Source: Zygnema cylindricum
Lineage: Eukaryota > Streptophyta > Zygnematophyceae > Zygnematales > Zygnemataceae
Length of the DNA: 64,000 nucleotides
Assembly (NCBI GenBank): GCA_037447655.1
Contig: JBBHKE010001099.1
Span: 192,818 to 256,817 of the forward strand
Direction of reading: 5' to 3'
Shown here: positions 11,159 through 21,952 of the stretch, piece by piece
Layout: every line of letters starts with the position of its first letter
How positions within the stretch are numbered: position 1 is the stretch's first letter
Translations under genes and position numbers: made by a program
The notes under the pieces: model-generated
Seen by the model: only the letters and a program-made list of their open reading frames with translations
What the model was told of the DNA's origin: nothing
Database searches by the model: none

Positions 11159-11761
11159 TGTTGCTTTAGGTCGGTCATCCAAGCTAACGGGAAGAGTTCA
11201 CGTAGCCAAAAACAACTTGGACCGGCCACAGGTCAAAACACGAAAGGGGCTTGGGGAGTCACAAGGAATATTCAGAGATAGGAGAGTTAGGAAATAGTAC
11301 GGAGAGATATATTTAACAAACTGACAAAGTAGACAAATAGACAGAGTAAAATTGTAGGAAAGCCGCAACTTTAATAAATGGTCCCTTTAGGACAAAGTGA
11401 TGCAAAAGACTTTCTAATAAAGCCAATGTTTATTCTTTGTCTTATTCGTAAATGTCTGAATTGCTATTCTTGCATTAATAGATAAGGGTATCTTTCTTGT
11501 CTCTTCTGAGTGTTTTTTGTATTCTAATGTTGTTTACTTGAGTAAAACACTCTCTAATGTAGTTCAATGAAAAGGTGCCTTTGGATGCTTGTTCACTTGA
11601 ACCTGAATATGTACAACTGCATGATTGTCATAATGGTGTAACTCCACGTCGTCTAATTATTGACGCCTGTCCGTACAAATAGTATTGTTTCACGATGTAA
11701 CGCCGATCACACAAAATTGGCGGGTACCAAATATTGCCCAAAATTGCAAATAAAATCAATA
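11159..11761 (-). repeat. 5' LTR of the 3169-11761 element
   Basis: 603 bp matching the LTR at 3169-3759. The outer terminus is TATTGATT instead of TGTTGATT, followed directly by the duplication GGTAG (11762-11766). Confidence 0.9.
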
Positions 11762-12079
11762 GGTAGGAGTAATCGTTGGTATAGAAACACGAAAGAGAGA
11801 GGTATAGACGTCAACAACATTCCTTTACGCTCCGAGGAAGAGAAAGACGAGAGGGAAAGAGCGAGGGACAGCTCATAAATCCAAGTGAGGTTTTCCCTCC
11901 TTTGCAATATTTTTTCAATAGAGGAGGAAAGAAAAAAGGACAAGGGGGGAAAAATCAAAAGAACTTTAGAAGGGAAGTAGGGAAAAAAAAAGGAGTAGTC
12001 GAAAAAGCGAAAAAGGGAAAGAAGTGAGATGGAAAAGAAGAGAAATAAGGGACAAAAGGAAAAAGAGAGACATCTGTAC

Positions 12080-12245
12080 CGATGATATGACCATTATTTT
12101 TGATGGTGAAGGCGCTCGACGACACTTATTGGAGTTCGAAGGAGTTGTTTGTGACCTTGTCTACTGCTTCATTTTTCACAATATTAATGGGAGATTGTCG
12201 TTTTCCATCCGCACTGGCGCGAGTTTGCAACCACATTTTTTTCCA
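12080..12245 (-). pseudogene. Alpha-carbonic anhydrase copy B, exon 1
   Basis: The minus strand encodes SADGKRQSPINIVKNEA and FTIKNNGHIIG, ending at a GTACAG donor (exon edge 12080). It parallels exon 1 of the other two copies. A TAA (12126-12128) follows a CAA codon, where the plus-strand exon at 2418-2582 has tyrosine. The cysteine before ADG in the other copies is serine here. Exon 2 is at 2945-3163 beyond the retrotransposon. The 5' edge is approximate. Confidence 0.8.
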
Positions 12246-12877
12246 CGCAGTCAGTCAGACTTAACTACACACTAATCCTCTCTACAGTCGCTTCCCTGCT
12301 TCTAAAGAAAAAAAATCCATTCTAAATTATCTCACCTTTTTTTCATTTCACCCGTCTACTTTACTACTTCTAGCCAAATTACATCTAGTTATAATATTTA
12401 CCAGTATTTTTCCTGACAATTGACTCACCATGTCTTGTCGAGAGAAACTGTAGTTGAAAATCGTTCCTCAGGCTACGAGAGCAAAAGCCGAGAAGGAGAG
12501 AATAACTAAAAGGACTCCGAATGTTGAAGAAGCCATGGCTGTGATTGGTTGAGAAAAAACTATCCAAACGCTTAAAAAATAATAACCAAACTGTGCAGCA
12601 AACGAGTTTTCACTCGTGGTTCAAACTGAGTTACAAAAGCCTTTGCGGAAAGTGGAATTAACTGATATTCCACGTGTCTGCTTTGATTACAATATTTGTC
12701 AAAACTTCAGTACTTTCGGCTAACTTATACATTATTTTGGAGCTCGACACGTGTTCCGTCAAGCGGATATTTCACACGTGTTTGTTAAGTGAGATCTTCC
12801 CTCGCAAGCACTTTATTAGTCTATCCAATGGGCCAACGGTCCAAATCTCTCCCACTTTCCAACATCCATAAGTAGTC

Positions 12878-13098
12878 TACACCGTGTATCGCTATTAGTG
12901 TTAATACTTTTTCCGCCACTTAAAACATCCTTTCTCTTTGCACACTTGTCCGATTTTGAATTTGAGACCGCCAATCGAAAACTAAGAATCTTACCTTTCA
13001 ATCGCAACCGTCGGATTAACAATTCAACAAGTGTGTACCGTAAAAATATGTTTTAATTGGCAAAAAAAACATTAACACTAAAAGCGATACACGGTGTA
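12878..13098. mobile_element. Short TIR element (MITE), copy 1
   Basis: 221 bp with inverted ends of about 50 bp beginning TACACCGTGTATCGC and ending in the complement. A related copy is at 27456-27682. The terminal TA could be a Tc1/mariner-type duplication, but this is not proven. Confidence 0.75.
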
Positions 13099-13099
13099 C

Positions 13100-14039
13100 C
13101 TTTTACGACGATGCGTTTTTTCACTTTTTTGAAGAATGAAACAATTACCTTCACTAAAATACGAGTACGGTCTAAAGGTGTCAAATGCGTGTATGACAAA
13201 AAAAAAGTACAATGCTCATTTTCTAAAAAGATACCACCGCTGAAATCCGAGTACGATCCAAAGCCTCCAGCGGCAAAAATTCTGGACGGAAGCAGAAAAT
13301 GTATTTTCTCGTCCATCCGTCGCTTTCTCTCGCGGCGTTATCCGCACTTTTTGACACGCGTGGTCGTGAATATGATTTTTGCCCCAGGAAACGCGCTTAT
13401 ATACCGTTCCAGAACCAGAATACTTCAAAGTTATTTAAGCTTCAAATAGTAGGAAATGCGATTTGAGATTTAATTACACCATACATGTAACGATACTATT
13501 GTATCGTTTCCTAATCTTAACTAGTTTTCGACCACTGAACTCTGTCGATACTTGAATTATTCCATTATTTTGGAAAGTATGCTTTCCTCATTTGCCCTTG
13601 GAGTGTGTGTTCTTTTGGCGTTTTGTGGAGCCATTTGGAATCACAGTGAGCTTTAATTATTCTGCCTCAGGAGTTGATTGGGTGAGACTTGAATTCTTTT
13701 CTTTTCTGAGTATAGAATTAAACATCTCAAATGTGATAAATGTTGGCAAGTTGAGGGAAAGGGAGAGACAACGAGAGAAAGGATAAAAACCGAGGCGGAA
13801 GGAGAGAGAGGGAGACGGAGGAAAAAAGGCAGGATAACTGGAAGAGGAAATTTCAGGTTAAGGAATGGGAGGAAAGAATTCAGGCTGAGGTAGAAAGGGA
13901 AAATGTAGTGTGAGGAAGACGATGCTGATTGAAGAATGCAGGCTGAGAAAGAGAGATCAAGGGAAATAGGGCGAGTGGGAAAATATTGGAGGGAGTTTGT
14001 AGGAGCTAAGAACTAACCAAAGTTTGCTGCAAAGACTAA
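13100..14039. other. No gene recognised; purine-rich 3' part
   Basis: The first half shows only low-complexity open frames that begin inside the MITE. From about 13740 to 14000 the plus strand is very rich in G and A (GAGAGA-like runs). I see no domain or RNA gene. Confidence 0.4.
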
Positions 14040-15434
14040 TCCGAGTGGCTTAACTGTGGTCAATTCTGCGGTTCAGCCCGGTGCCTGCGCCGATGGCAAG
14101 GGACAGTCCCCCATTAACATCGTACGCGGCAACGCCAAGGACGCCGGGACGAGCTCCACCTTCACTCTCTAATACAGAACTATCGACGAGTGTACTCTGA
14201 TAAACAATGGAATAGTCATCCGTACGTCTTACTCTTTCTTTCTCTCTTCCCCTTTTTCCTTTTGATTCTGATCTCTCGAAACAAGCTGTCTTGAGGGACA
14301 TGTGTACTCTCTCCTCCAGCTCCACTTCCATGGCTTCTCGGAGAACGCCATCGACGGCCAATTGGGGCCTCTGGAGGTCGATTTTATGCACTAGAGCGCT
14401 GATGATCCCAACAAGCTCGCGGTGGTGGGAGTGTTGTTCCATGTCGACCCTAACGAGTAGCCCAACGTAGTGCTCAGACGTGAGTATTCCTCGCATTTTT
14501 CGGGATCTTTTTTTTCTAATTCTTTCTTGGGATTGTTTATGTTTTGTAGTAGGTGGTCGGGTTTTTTCGCCATTTGGGTTTTTTTCTCTTTTTTGGGCTT
14601 CTTAGTTGGTAACGTGGTTGGGGATTTGCCGCTTTTCCCGTCTCGTTTTACTGGGGAGGTTTTTGTGTTTCCCTGTGATATTTTACCGCATCTATCTAAT
14701 GTCCCTCCCTTCTCTTCCATTTACTTTTCTAAAATTGTGAGCTCTATTCAAAAAACTATTTCCTCCATGAACCTCACCCTTACGACGCTTTGTACCTCAA
14801 ATCACTCTAACACGTTTTTCCCTTCTTTTCTCTCCTTTCCTCTCCCCCTTTTCTTTTTTTCAGAATTGTGGATTCCATCCCCAAAACCGTCTCCTCATTG
14901 AACCTCACTCTTACTGCTGACTGGGCCTCCTTTTTGAACTACAAGAGCAAGAGTCAAAGAGTTTACACTTATTTGGGCTCTCTCACTACCCCTGGATGCA
15001 CTGAAATTGTGGAGTGGTTCGTTTTGGTCAAACATCAATATGTCACCGTGGGACAGATAGGAGAGAATTTTGTCCTCCCCTCGTTTTCCCCTTTATGTCT
15101 TTTTCCTCCCCATCTTTCCACCCAACTTTTCTTTTTACATTATCGTGGGACCTGTGTTTTGAGGGATTTTCCGACTCTTTGAGGACATTTCTTCTGTCTA
15201 CGCTGTCTGTGACTTTGAAATCTACACCATCAATATTTAAAAACGAAAAAATTGCGTTAATAATGTTCTGTTTTTTTTACACTGTTCATGACTTTGCAAC
15301 CTTTTTGTCTGATTTTGCAGTTGATGAAATTTTACGACGCCATCTCGGCAGTCGCCCATGGAGATTGGACCGACAACCGACCCCAAATGCCTCTCAATGG
15401 ACGCACTGTGGAGACCTTTGTAGCCACTAAGTAG
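14040..15434 (+). pseudogene. Alpha-carbonic anhydrase copy C, four exons
   Basis: Exon 1 (about 14040-14221) has ADGKGQSPINIV and a GTACGT donor. Exon 2 (about 14276-14479) has LHFHGFSENAIDGQLGPLEV and a GTGAGT donor. Exon 3 (14864-15056) has VYTYLGSLTTPGCTE and EWFVLVKHQYVTVGQ. Exon 4 (15321-15434) has LMKFYDAISAVAHGDW, NRPQMPLNGR and stop TAG. This is the full alpha-CA order. In-frame TAA 14170-14172, TAG 14392-14394 and TAG 14458-14460 all fall where another copy has glutamine. Small deletions before the zinc site shift the frame, the third zinc histidine is aspartate (EVDF), and the exon 3 donor reads ATAGGA. I call it a pseudogene. AATAAA follows at 15448-15453. Confidence 0.85.
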
Positions 15435-16289
15435 CTCAGAAACGTGGAATAAATGCATTTTTGCAGTACATTTTTGTCGTACATTTTGTCGTTTTTTGTA
15501 CAGAAAACCTTTCCCTTGGTGATTAGATAGGTCAATTGGTTTTACTTGTAGCTGAGATTTTAAGTTTGTGTTAAAATGGTCAAAGAGTGCCTGGCTGAAA
15601 AACAATTAAAGCACATTTTTTCCCTTGTTCAAACGTGTGTGGCCTGTGGTTTGAGATGTTTTTCGGTTTTTTAATTTGTTGGATGGATTTAGTTTTTCAA
15701 GCTGGCGATGGTCAATGCTAAACATTAACGTTCACATGAAGAACAAATGAACAGAGCAAATACTCACAAAATAATAGAATTCAAGAAAATCTATTGGCTT
15801 AGTATGAATTAATGCTTCTCTTATCTAAATCTGTCACTAATTTGGATAGTTAACATCACTGCTGACATCAGCAACCACACACTCATGTCTTGAATTATTA
15901 TCTGTATATATCAAATATTCAACACTATTGATAATTGGGATAACAGATATTCTCCCATTTTGAACCTTTGCACTTTTAACAAAATATGTTACCCCAGTTA
16001 TATAAAACCTGACTATTAATACAAATCCCACTATGGGTAAGTTCTCTCTGTGGATTTCTCTTTACAAATAATCTCTCTTTAGCACTTCTGTCTTTCTTAC
16101 TCGTTTAACATCCCCATAATTTCATATTATCAGGTAATCAATCACAGGGCTTCACTAAATGCTTTTACTTCTTTCTCTTTATGTTTTCTTTTTTGGCTTA
16201 GTGGACCCTACTAATACATGTTAAATACAAAATAGAAAAACTCATCGCAGTAGTACGTCTGCTCTAAAAAAATTAATTTCGGTCTCACG
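15435..16289. other. No gene recognised
   Basis: 3' flank of CA copy C, AT-rich, with an AATAAA at 15448-15453. No supported frame, RNA gene or repeat. Confidence 0.4.
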
Positions 16290-16625
16290 AAATTTCCCTC
16301 TCTCCCTCCATCTCACCCTCTTTCCCTGCCTCCCTCCCCCTTTCCCAGCCCCCTGTCCCCCCCTCTCTCTTTCTCCCTCTCTCACCCTCCCCCCTTCTCA
16401 TTTTCCCTCCCGGCCTGCCTTCCTCTCTCTCGCTCCCAGCCTCCCTCTTTCCCTCACTCCCTCCCAACACGAAAGGGAGAGGGTGATGGAAGAGGGGACA
16501 GGGAAAAGGGAAGCGGGGAGAGGGAAAAGGGAGGGGAGCGAGGGGAGAAGGGAATGGGACAGGGGAGAAGGGAGTGTGGAGAGGGTTCAGGGGAGAGGGA
16601 GAGAGTAGAGGGGAGAGGTGACAGG
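16290..16625. repeat. Pyrimidine tract followed by purine tract
   Basis: The plus strand is almost pure C/T from about 16290 to 16466 and almost pure G/A from about 16472 to 16625, a sharp strand switch at CAACACG. Such mirror-like tracts can form triplex or hairpin DNA. The purine part ends exactly where the copia LTR begins. Confidence 0.85.
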
Positions 16626-17193
16626 TGAAAGATTACAAACCAAAATAAAATACACACACGACAATGGTGTTCCTCCAAAAGCATTCAATATATAAAGCAC
16701 AATGCAAATACAACTTCTTTTCTTCCTTCCTTTACTTCTGACCTTTCTACGCCTCCTTAATAAGCTACGCCTCCAAAAGATAGATTACCACTAAGTTCCA
16801 ACAAGTATATATATATACACAACTAAAACGTGTAAGAGTCAACGCGTTGAAACATACCACCAAAAACTGCGAACCAGTTTGAACAACACGTTAAGACTTG
16901 AAAAGGTCAACCGTGAACCGACTTGAACTACACGGTACGACTAGACTTTACGTGAACCAAAACGAACAAATAATGTCCACGTCACTTGTACGGTACGACC
17001 AGAACTTGCGTGAAACGAAATGAACAAACATTTTCTACGTCACTTCAAATATCCAGCGATGAAACTACTTCGTCGCTAACTTCTACGTCACTTCAAATAT
17101 ATAGCGACGAGACTACTTTCGTCGCTGGTCGTCCCTACTTTAGCTACGAGGGTATCTCGTCGCTAAATGAGTGCTCAGTACAATATCCAAACA
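16626..17193 (-). repeat. 3' LTR of the copia element
   Basis: 568 bp, minus-strand start TGTTTGGATA, end TCACCTGT-side CTTTCA. It aligns with 21953-22464 (shared CTACGCCTCC, GAGTCAAC and CGTCGCTAAATGAG blocks) with visible divergence and a local extra copy of the ACTTCAAATAT/AGCGACGA segment. Confidence 0.85.
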
Positions 17194-17207
17194 TTCCACC
17201 TCTTTCT
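17194..17207 (-). promoter_or_regulatory. Polypurine tract of the copia element
   Basis: Minus strand AGAAAGAGGTGGAA lies directly before the TGTT start of the 3' LTR, the expected plus-strand priming site. Confidence 0.75.
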
Positions 17208-17227
17208 GAGACACTCAAAGCCCCCTC

Positions 17228-18703
17228 TTACTCCATGCCCACTAACTTCTTTCCCATTTCATAGACTTCTTTCAATGCTACTTTGGTTAACATATCAGCA
17301 GCTTGTTCTTCTGTAGGAACAAACGAAAATTCAACTTCTTTTTTCGCAACCAAATCTCGAACAAAATGCCACTGGATTTTAATGTGTTTAGTGCGCTTAT
17401 GCAAAATAGGATTTTTACTAAGTGCAATGGAAGACATATTATCACTTAGTATTTGCATACATTCTTTTTCCACTCCAACCTCTGATAGAAATTCTTTTAT
17501 CCACACTGCATTCTTCGCAGCATGACATGAAGCATTATACTCCGCCTCCGTTGATGAAAGTGCCACAGAAGGTTGCAAACGGGAATTCCACGAGATAGCT
17601 CCTCCTGCAAGTAAAAACACATATCCTGAAGTAGACCTTCCTGTATCATGGTCTCCTCCATAGTCGGCATCACAATATCCATAACAACTCAAGCTCTCAC
17701 CTTTCCTATAAACAATTCCAAGACTAAGTGTTCCAGCCAAATATCTAAAGATTCTCTTCACTGCCTCCCAATGTATTTTTTTCGGATTGCTACAATACCG
17801 ACTAACCACGCTCACTGCGGCACTAATGTCTGGCCTAGTACCGACACTCAAATACATTAAGCTTCGACCGCCTCCCTATACGGGGCATCAATGTCCGGAC
17901 TTTTAACAAAATTAGAAAGCTTATCACGAGGATCAAGGGGAGTTCCAAGTGGCTTACAATCGTACCTCTTTTGCATATTGTTCTTGGCTCAACTTAATAT
18001 CTCCGTTCCTCCTCCTCTGATTCTAAACTCCCATAATGTATTGTGCATCTCCTAAGTCTGTGATTCTAAAATACTTCGGAAATTCAATCTTTAATTCTCC
18101 AAGTAAATCCAAGTTGTGAGAGATAGAAATGAAATCATCTACGTAAATACTAAAAATTACCATATCCCTACCTTCTCCCCGAATATACACTCCACAAGCT
18201 GCAGTAAGCCTCCTAAATCCCAAAATTAATAAGACCTTGTGAAGCTTATGGTTCCATATTCTTCGTGCCTGCTTCAAACCATACAAAGCCTTCCACAACC
18301 TCCATACTTTTCCATTCTTTCCAAGAACTCCTTCTGAAATTTTCATATACACCTCCTCTTCTAATTCTCCATTTAAGAAAGCTGTCTCTACATACATTTG
18401 TTGGATATGCATTCCTTCCGCCGCCGCCATTGCAATAATTGCTCGCAAAGAATCAAACTTAACCACAGGAGCAAAAGCCTCTGAATAATCAATACCCTAT
18501 TTTTGCAGAAAGCCTTTACATTTTAACCGCGCCTTATACTTAAGAATTTCTCCTAAGGCACGTGTCATTGTTTTAAAAACCCACTTTGAGTTTATCGCCA
18601 TCTTACCAATTGGTAAGTCTACTTCTTCGACGTACCCATTTGCTTTCACAGAATTATACTCCTTTATAAATGCCAGTTTCCACTCCTCTTCCCATCCGTC
18701 CAA
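17228..18703 (-). pseudogene. pol: Copia reverse transcriptase and RNase H
   Basis: Pieces 18497-18703 (SKWVFKT, KARLKCKGFLQK), 18023-18466 (VKFDSLRAIIAMAAA, VYMK, WKALYGLKQ, YVDD at residues 108-111) and 17228-17857 (SVGTRPDISAAVSVVSRYCSNP, STSGYVFLLAGGAISW, STEAEYNA, the RNase H core). The first catalytic aspartate of the RT (MDVKTAFLNG in active copia) is tyrosine here (MYVETAFLNG). A TAG (18497-18499) sits between FLQK and GIDYSEAFAPV, where copia proteins commonly have Q, E or H. Another TAG is at 18023-18025. A deletion after YAKE and a one-base loss before SLMYLSVG shift the frame. It would copy retroelement RNA to DNA if intact. Confidence 0.9.
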
Positions 18704-19566
18704 GTCTGTAGCCTCTTGATATGATTGAGGATCAGCTGGACGATTTTTTGTAATTGCCTTTCATAAGAGAAAGGATTCCTCCCTTCCTTCTCTAAGCTCG
18801 GAAATTGCCCTTTGATAATTGGTTTGCTTTTTATAAGACTGCCCTGGTGAGAATCGTTCCGGTGCCTTCCCTTTCGTTGATCTCTTACTTCTCCGTACGT
18901 TTTCTGCAAATTCCTTATCAAAAAATCACTGCTCTCAATCTTGTCATCACCCTCCTTCTCAAAAGTTGTCTCTTCTGATGTTACATTGTTTGTGTGAGTG
19001 GATGGTTCTCTATTGACGTTGTCCCCCCGTGCTTCGTTGCTGGTGGACTTAGGTTTCAGAACTTTTTCTAAAGCCTGCTCTACAAATCGTACCTTTTTCT
19101 TTGTCTCTACCTCTATCAAGACTTCTTCTTCTTCCTCCTCTCTTGTGAATTTTTCATAATGACTATCCTCCTCGTAATCTTGGGCCCGTTTAGACTCATT
19201 AGCTCCTTTTACCATCCATTCCAAGTTTTCATTGAACTCTATATTTTTAGACTCTCGGACCCTCCTAGTAAAGGGATTATATATCCGATACTGCATCAAG
19301 TTTTCACTATACCCCACAAAGTATCCTTCCCATGACCGTGCTGCAAACTTTCCCTCCCGGTTTCTTTCCTCTACATACCCCATAGCCTCACATCCCCAAA
19401 TCCTTAAGTGTTTTACCGTATGCACTTGTCCACTCCAAAGTTCCTCCGGTGTTTTGTTGCACAAAGCCGAGTTGATTCTCGGATTGGTAACACGATTAGC
19501 CTCCCTTATTGGTTCTCCCCAAAAACGATGTGTGAGTTTCATCGTATGGAGCATGGGCAGCACCAT
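18664..19566 (-). pseudogene. pol: Copia integrase C-terminal and linker region
   Basis: 300 open codons on the minus strand. The start (LPMLHTMKLTHRFWGEPIRE, VNRVTN-like) and the segment with TPEELWSGQVHTVKHLRIWG, GYFVGYSENLMQYRIYNP match the C-terminal end of copia integrase, followed by a charged linker that leads into the RT. The upstream TAA (19570-19572) is in the same frame as the integrase core. A frameshift within a run of A leads to the RT frame near 18740. Confidence 0.9.
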
Positions 19567-19569
19567 CTT

Positions 19570-20130
19570 TTAAAATGTCCGATCCTTCCTCTCTACGATT
19601 CCAGTTGATTGTGGGAAATAAGGAGCCGTGAGTTGCTCCTTAATCCCCATCTCTTTATTGTATTCGGCGAATGCAAGAAATTCACCTCCACGGTCCGATC
19701 GTACTGCCTTTACGTGCCTCCCACTTTCCCTCTCAGCCATAACTACAAATTCTTTAATTGTTCTAATGCCTCTGACTCTGCTTTTAAAAGATACACCCAT
19801 GTCTTCCACTTAAAATCATCAACTATCACCATGATGTATTTATTTTTTCTAGTGGTTTCTAGATGTATGTCCCCACAAAGATCTACATGGACTACGTCCA
19901 AAGAGGCATTCGCCTTGAATTGAAGATCTTTCACTGGACGAGGCTTCCTTTTATGTTTCCCTATTGTGCATCCTACACATGCGATAACCTTTTCTTATGT
20001 CGCCACGTTGAGTCGTCGTACTGCACCATGCCGAATCATCTCCTTGATATTACTCTCTGAGGTGTGACACATTCGATGATGCCATAACATGAGATCCTCC
20101 TTGTTCACCTCTACCGAAAGAAGGTGCTCT
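19570..20130 (-). pseudogene. pol: Copia GAG-pre-integrase and integrase core
   Basis: The minus strand shows LMLWHHRMCHTS, then ACVGCTIGKHKRK (the zinc-binding HHCC region), then DVVHVDLCG, VIVDDF, WVYLLK (first Asp), RSDRGGEF (second Asp) and STGIVERKDRT (Glu), the D-D-E integrase triad. Interruptions: in-frame TAA 19995-19997 (between VAT and EKVIACVGC), a frameshift near 19760, and TAA 19570-19572. Confidence 0.88.
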
Positions 20131-20927
20131 TCCTCATCCGCCTTTTTTTTTCTGGTTTCCTCCAAATTAGCCTAATTTGCATATTTTTATTTACGATGCC
20201 CTCTGCAAAAAATCCAGTTTTACTACTTAAAATGATTCTCCCTCCTTCCATACATGTAGCTTTTCCACCTTTCTTCCAAAGTTGTGGGACGCTTAAGAGA
20301 TTGATGCATCCTCCTACATTATAAAGCACATTGTTAAAATCTAATCTATTGACTCTTGTAATCCTTTCACTATCTAGGGTCGGTAGATCCAACCGTATTG
20401 TTCCTACTGTATCAACAACCATCATTGAACCGTTAGCCAACAACCATCATTGAACCGTTAGCCACTATAATGGATTTCGGTATAGTGAGTTTTCTAATAT
20501 CAGTGAATAGTCTTAGATCCGAGCACATGTGATGTGTTGCACCTGAGTCTATGATCCAGTTGTTAAATTTCCCTTTGCTTTCTTTGTCTCGTGTGGGAAA
20601 CAGAACGTCATCTTCTTGTGACTCCTCCACAAGTGAAACGAAGAATTCTTTATCCTGTCCCATTGGCCCATCCCCACCAAAATCCCCTCTTCCTGATGAA
20701 TCACTTCCTCCCCTTCCTCCACCTCTTAATTGTCTCCCTCCACAACTGTTTCCCTTGTTCTGGTAACAACCGCACCTAGTGTGTCCCCGTTTCTGACAGA
20801 TGTTACACTGTTCACTTTTGTCTGGGCATAAAGTGTGTCCCCATTTCTGACAGATGTTACACTGTTCACTTTTGTCTGGGCATTTAAAGGAACCATGCCC
20901 AGTCTCATTACAATTGTAACATGTCAT
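20111..20927 (-). pseudogene. gag-pro: Copia nucleocapsid zinc knuckles and protease
   Basis: CYNCNETGHGSFKC is a CX2CX4HX4C knuckle, followed by two near-identical knuckle-like units (SEQCNICQK.GHT), a tandem duplication of about 63 bp. Further on, WIIDSGATHHMCSD is the copia aspartic protease active site (D127 of this piece, about 20549). A 25-bp tandem repeat (about 20409-20458, ANGSMMVV encoded twice) shifts the frame, and a run of A shifts it again near 20150. Confidence 0.9.
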
Positions 20928-21911
20928 CTGATAGGTATCACGTTGATATGATCTTCTCCCTGGGACCTATGACCTGCCTACTCGTCCACGAGGTCCACCT
21001 CCTCTCCCCCTCGATCCCCTAAAGATGTAAGCTCCACCGTAGTCTTCCTCTTGATAGCTCGGATAAGATGAACCTTTGTTATTCTCTTTCGATCTTGCCT
21101 TTTCCTCCTATGTACTCTTCAAGTGGTTAATGACGAATGCCATTGTTGGTTTCTCTCGCCCCTTGATGACCTCCTTAGCTACCGCAAACTTGCTAGGAAG
21201 ACTCCTCATAAAAACAAACAACCTTTTTTTTCTGTAGGAAAGTTATTTAGTGAGTTAAGTTGTTCTATGATAATATTGAACCTTTTAACTCCATCATCAA
21301 TGGACTCATTATACTTCATTCTAAAGCCCATATACTCCACAAAGAGATAATTTTCATTTGCCTCAAACCCCTTTTCAAACGCATTTCGCAAGGCATTCCA
21401 ACAATCAAAGGCCCTATCATGAGTTAGAAGATATTTATGCATTGAACTAGCACAACTTTGTATTAGTGCAGTGGAGGCCGCCATATCTTTCTTGTCCCAC
21501 TTCTTTGCTCCGGCTAGATCAATGGAAGGTTCCGATCGTGTCTCTTTTGTGATCACAATGTCCCAAAGTTTTTTCGGTGTGAATGCTCCTCGAATGTATC
21601 GCTTCCAAATTGCATAGTTAGACCTTGTGAAGACGATGGTCTTATTAAACACTTTAAGATCATCATCTTCGCTCTCCTCCTCTTCCTCATAAAGTTTAGA
21701 TTTCCCTTTTTTTTCTTTTTTTCTTTGAGTTTAGAGAATCTCCACTTTCTCCTCCATCACCGTCATCTTCTTGTGTTTTGAGAAAATTTTGAAAGCGTTC
21801 AAACATTTCCTCGTCCATCTTTACATTTTTCTCCCCCCATTCGTCATACTCATCATATTGTGTCCTTGTAACTCCTCCACTAGTTTTTGCCGGGGATTTC
21901 CTTTTCTCCAC
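20928..21911 (-). pseudogene. gag: Copia gag (capsid-like)
   Basis: Pieces 21696-21911 (acidic and basic N-terminal tract) and 21206-21652 (IWKRYIRGAFTPKKLWDIV, DCWNALRNAFEKGFEANEN, RFNIIIEQLNSLNNF) match the copia gag fold (UBN2 type). A frameshift in a T run (about 21228) leads to MRSLPSKFAVAKEVIKG. In-frame TAG at 21108-21110 (HLKST then EEKARSKE) and at 20967-20969 (in an R/G-rich stretch) precede the zinc knuckles. It would form the particle shell. Confidence 0.85.
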
Positions 21912-21929
21912 TATATTGGCAATAGGTGC

Positions 21930-21952
21930 CAGTCACCTGCTCCGAAACCGAT
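21930..21952 (-). promoter_or_regulatory. Primer-binding site of the copia element
   Basis: Just inside the 5' LTR the minus strand reads GGTTTCGGAGCAGGTG, a diverged version of TGGTATCAGAGC, the common complement of the 3' end of plant initiator Met-tRNA. Confidence 0.6.

Larger units (their letters stand above)
3169..11761 (-). mobile_element. LTR retrotransposon interrupting CA copy B
   Basis: Full-length element of 8.6 kb on the minus strand: 5' LTR 11159-11761, 3' LTR 3169-3759, GGTAG duplication on both sides, a primer site at 10466-10478, and degraded copia-gag-like reading frames at 7005-10503. No reverse transcriptase or integrase is recognisable, so it is non-autonomous or eroded. 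It hosts a hAT-like MITE (3800-4551) and two Harbinger-like MITEs (4843-5626, 6099-6878). Next to the 5' LTR is an inverted pair of partial LTRs (10481-11158). Insertion separates exon 1 from exon 2 of a carbonic anhydrase. Confidence 0.9.

Noticed and set aside
13057-13449. 130-codon plus-strand open frame
   Set aside because: It starts within a MITE end, has no recognisable motif and no homologous copy here.
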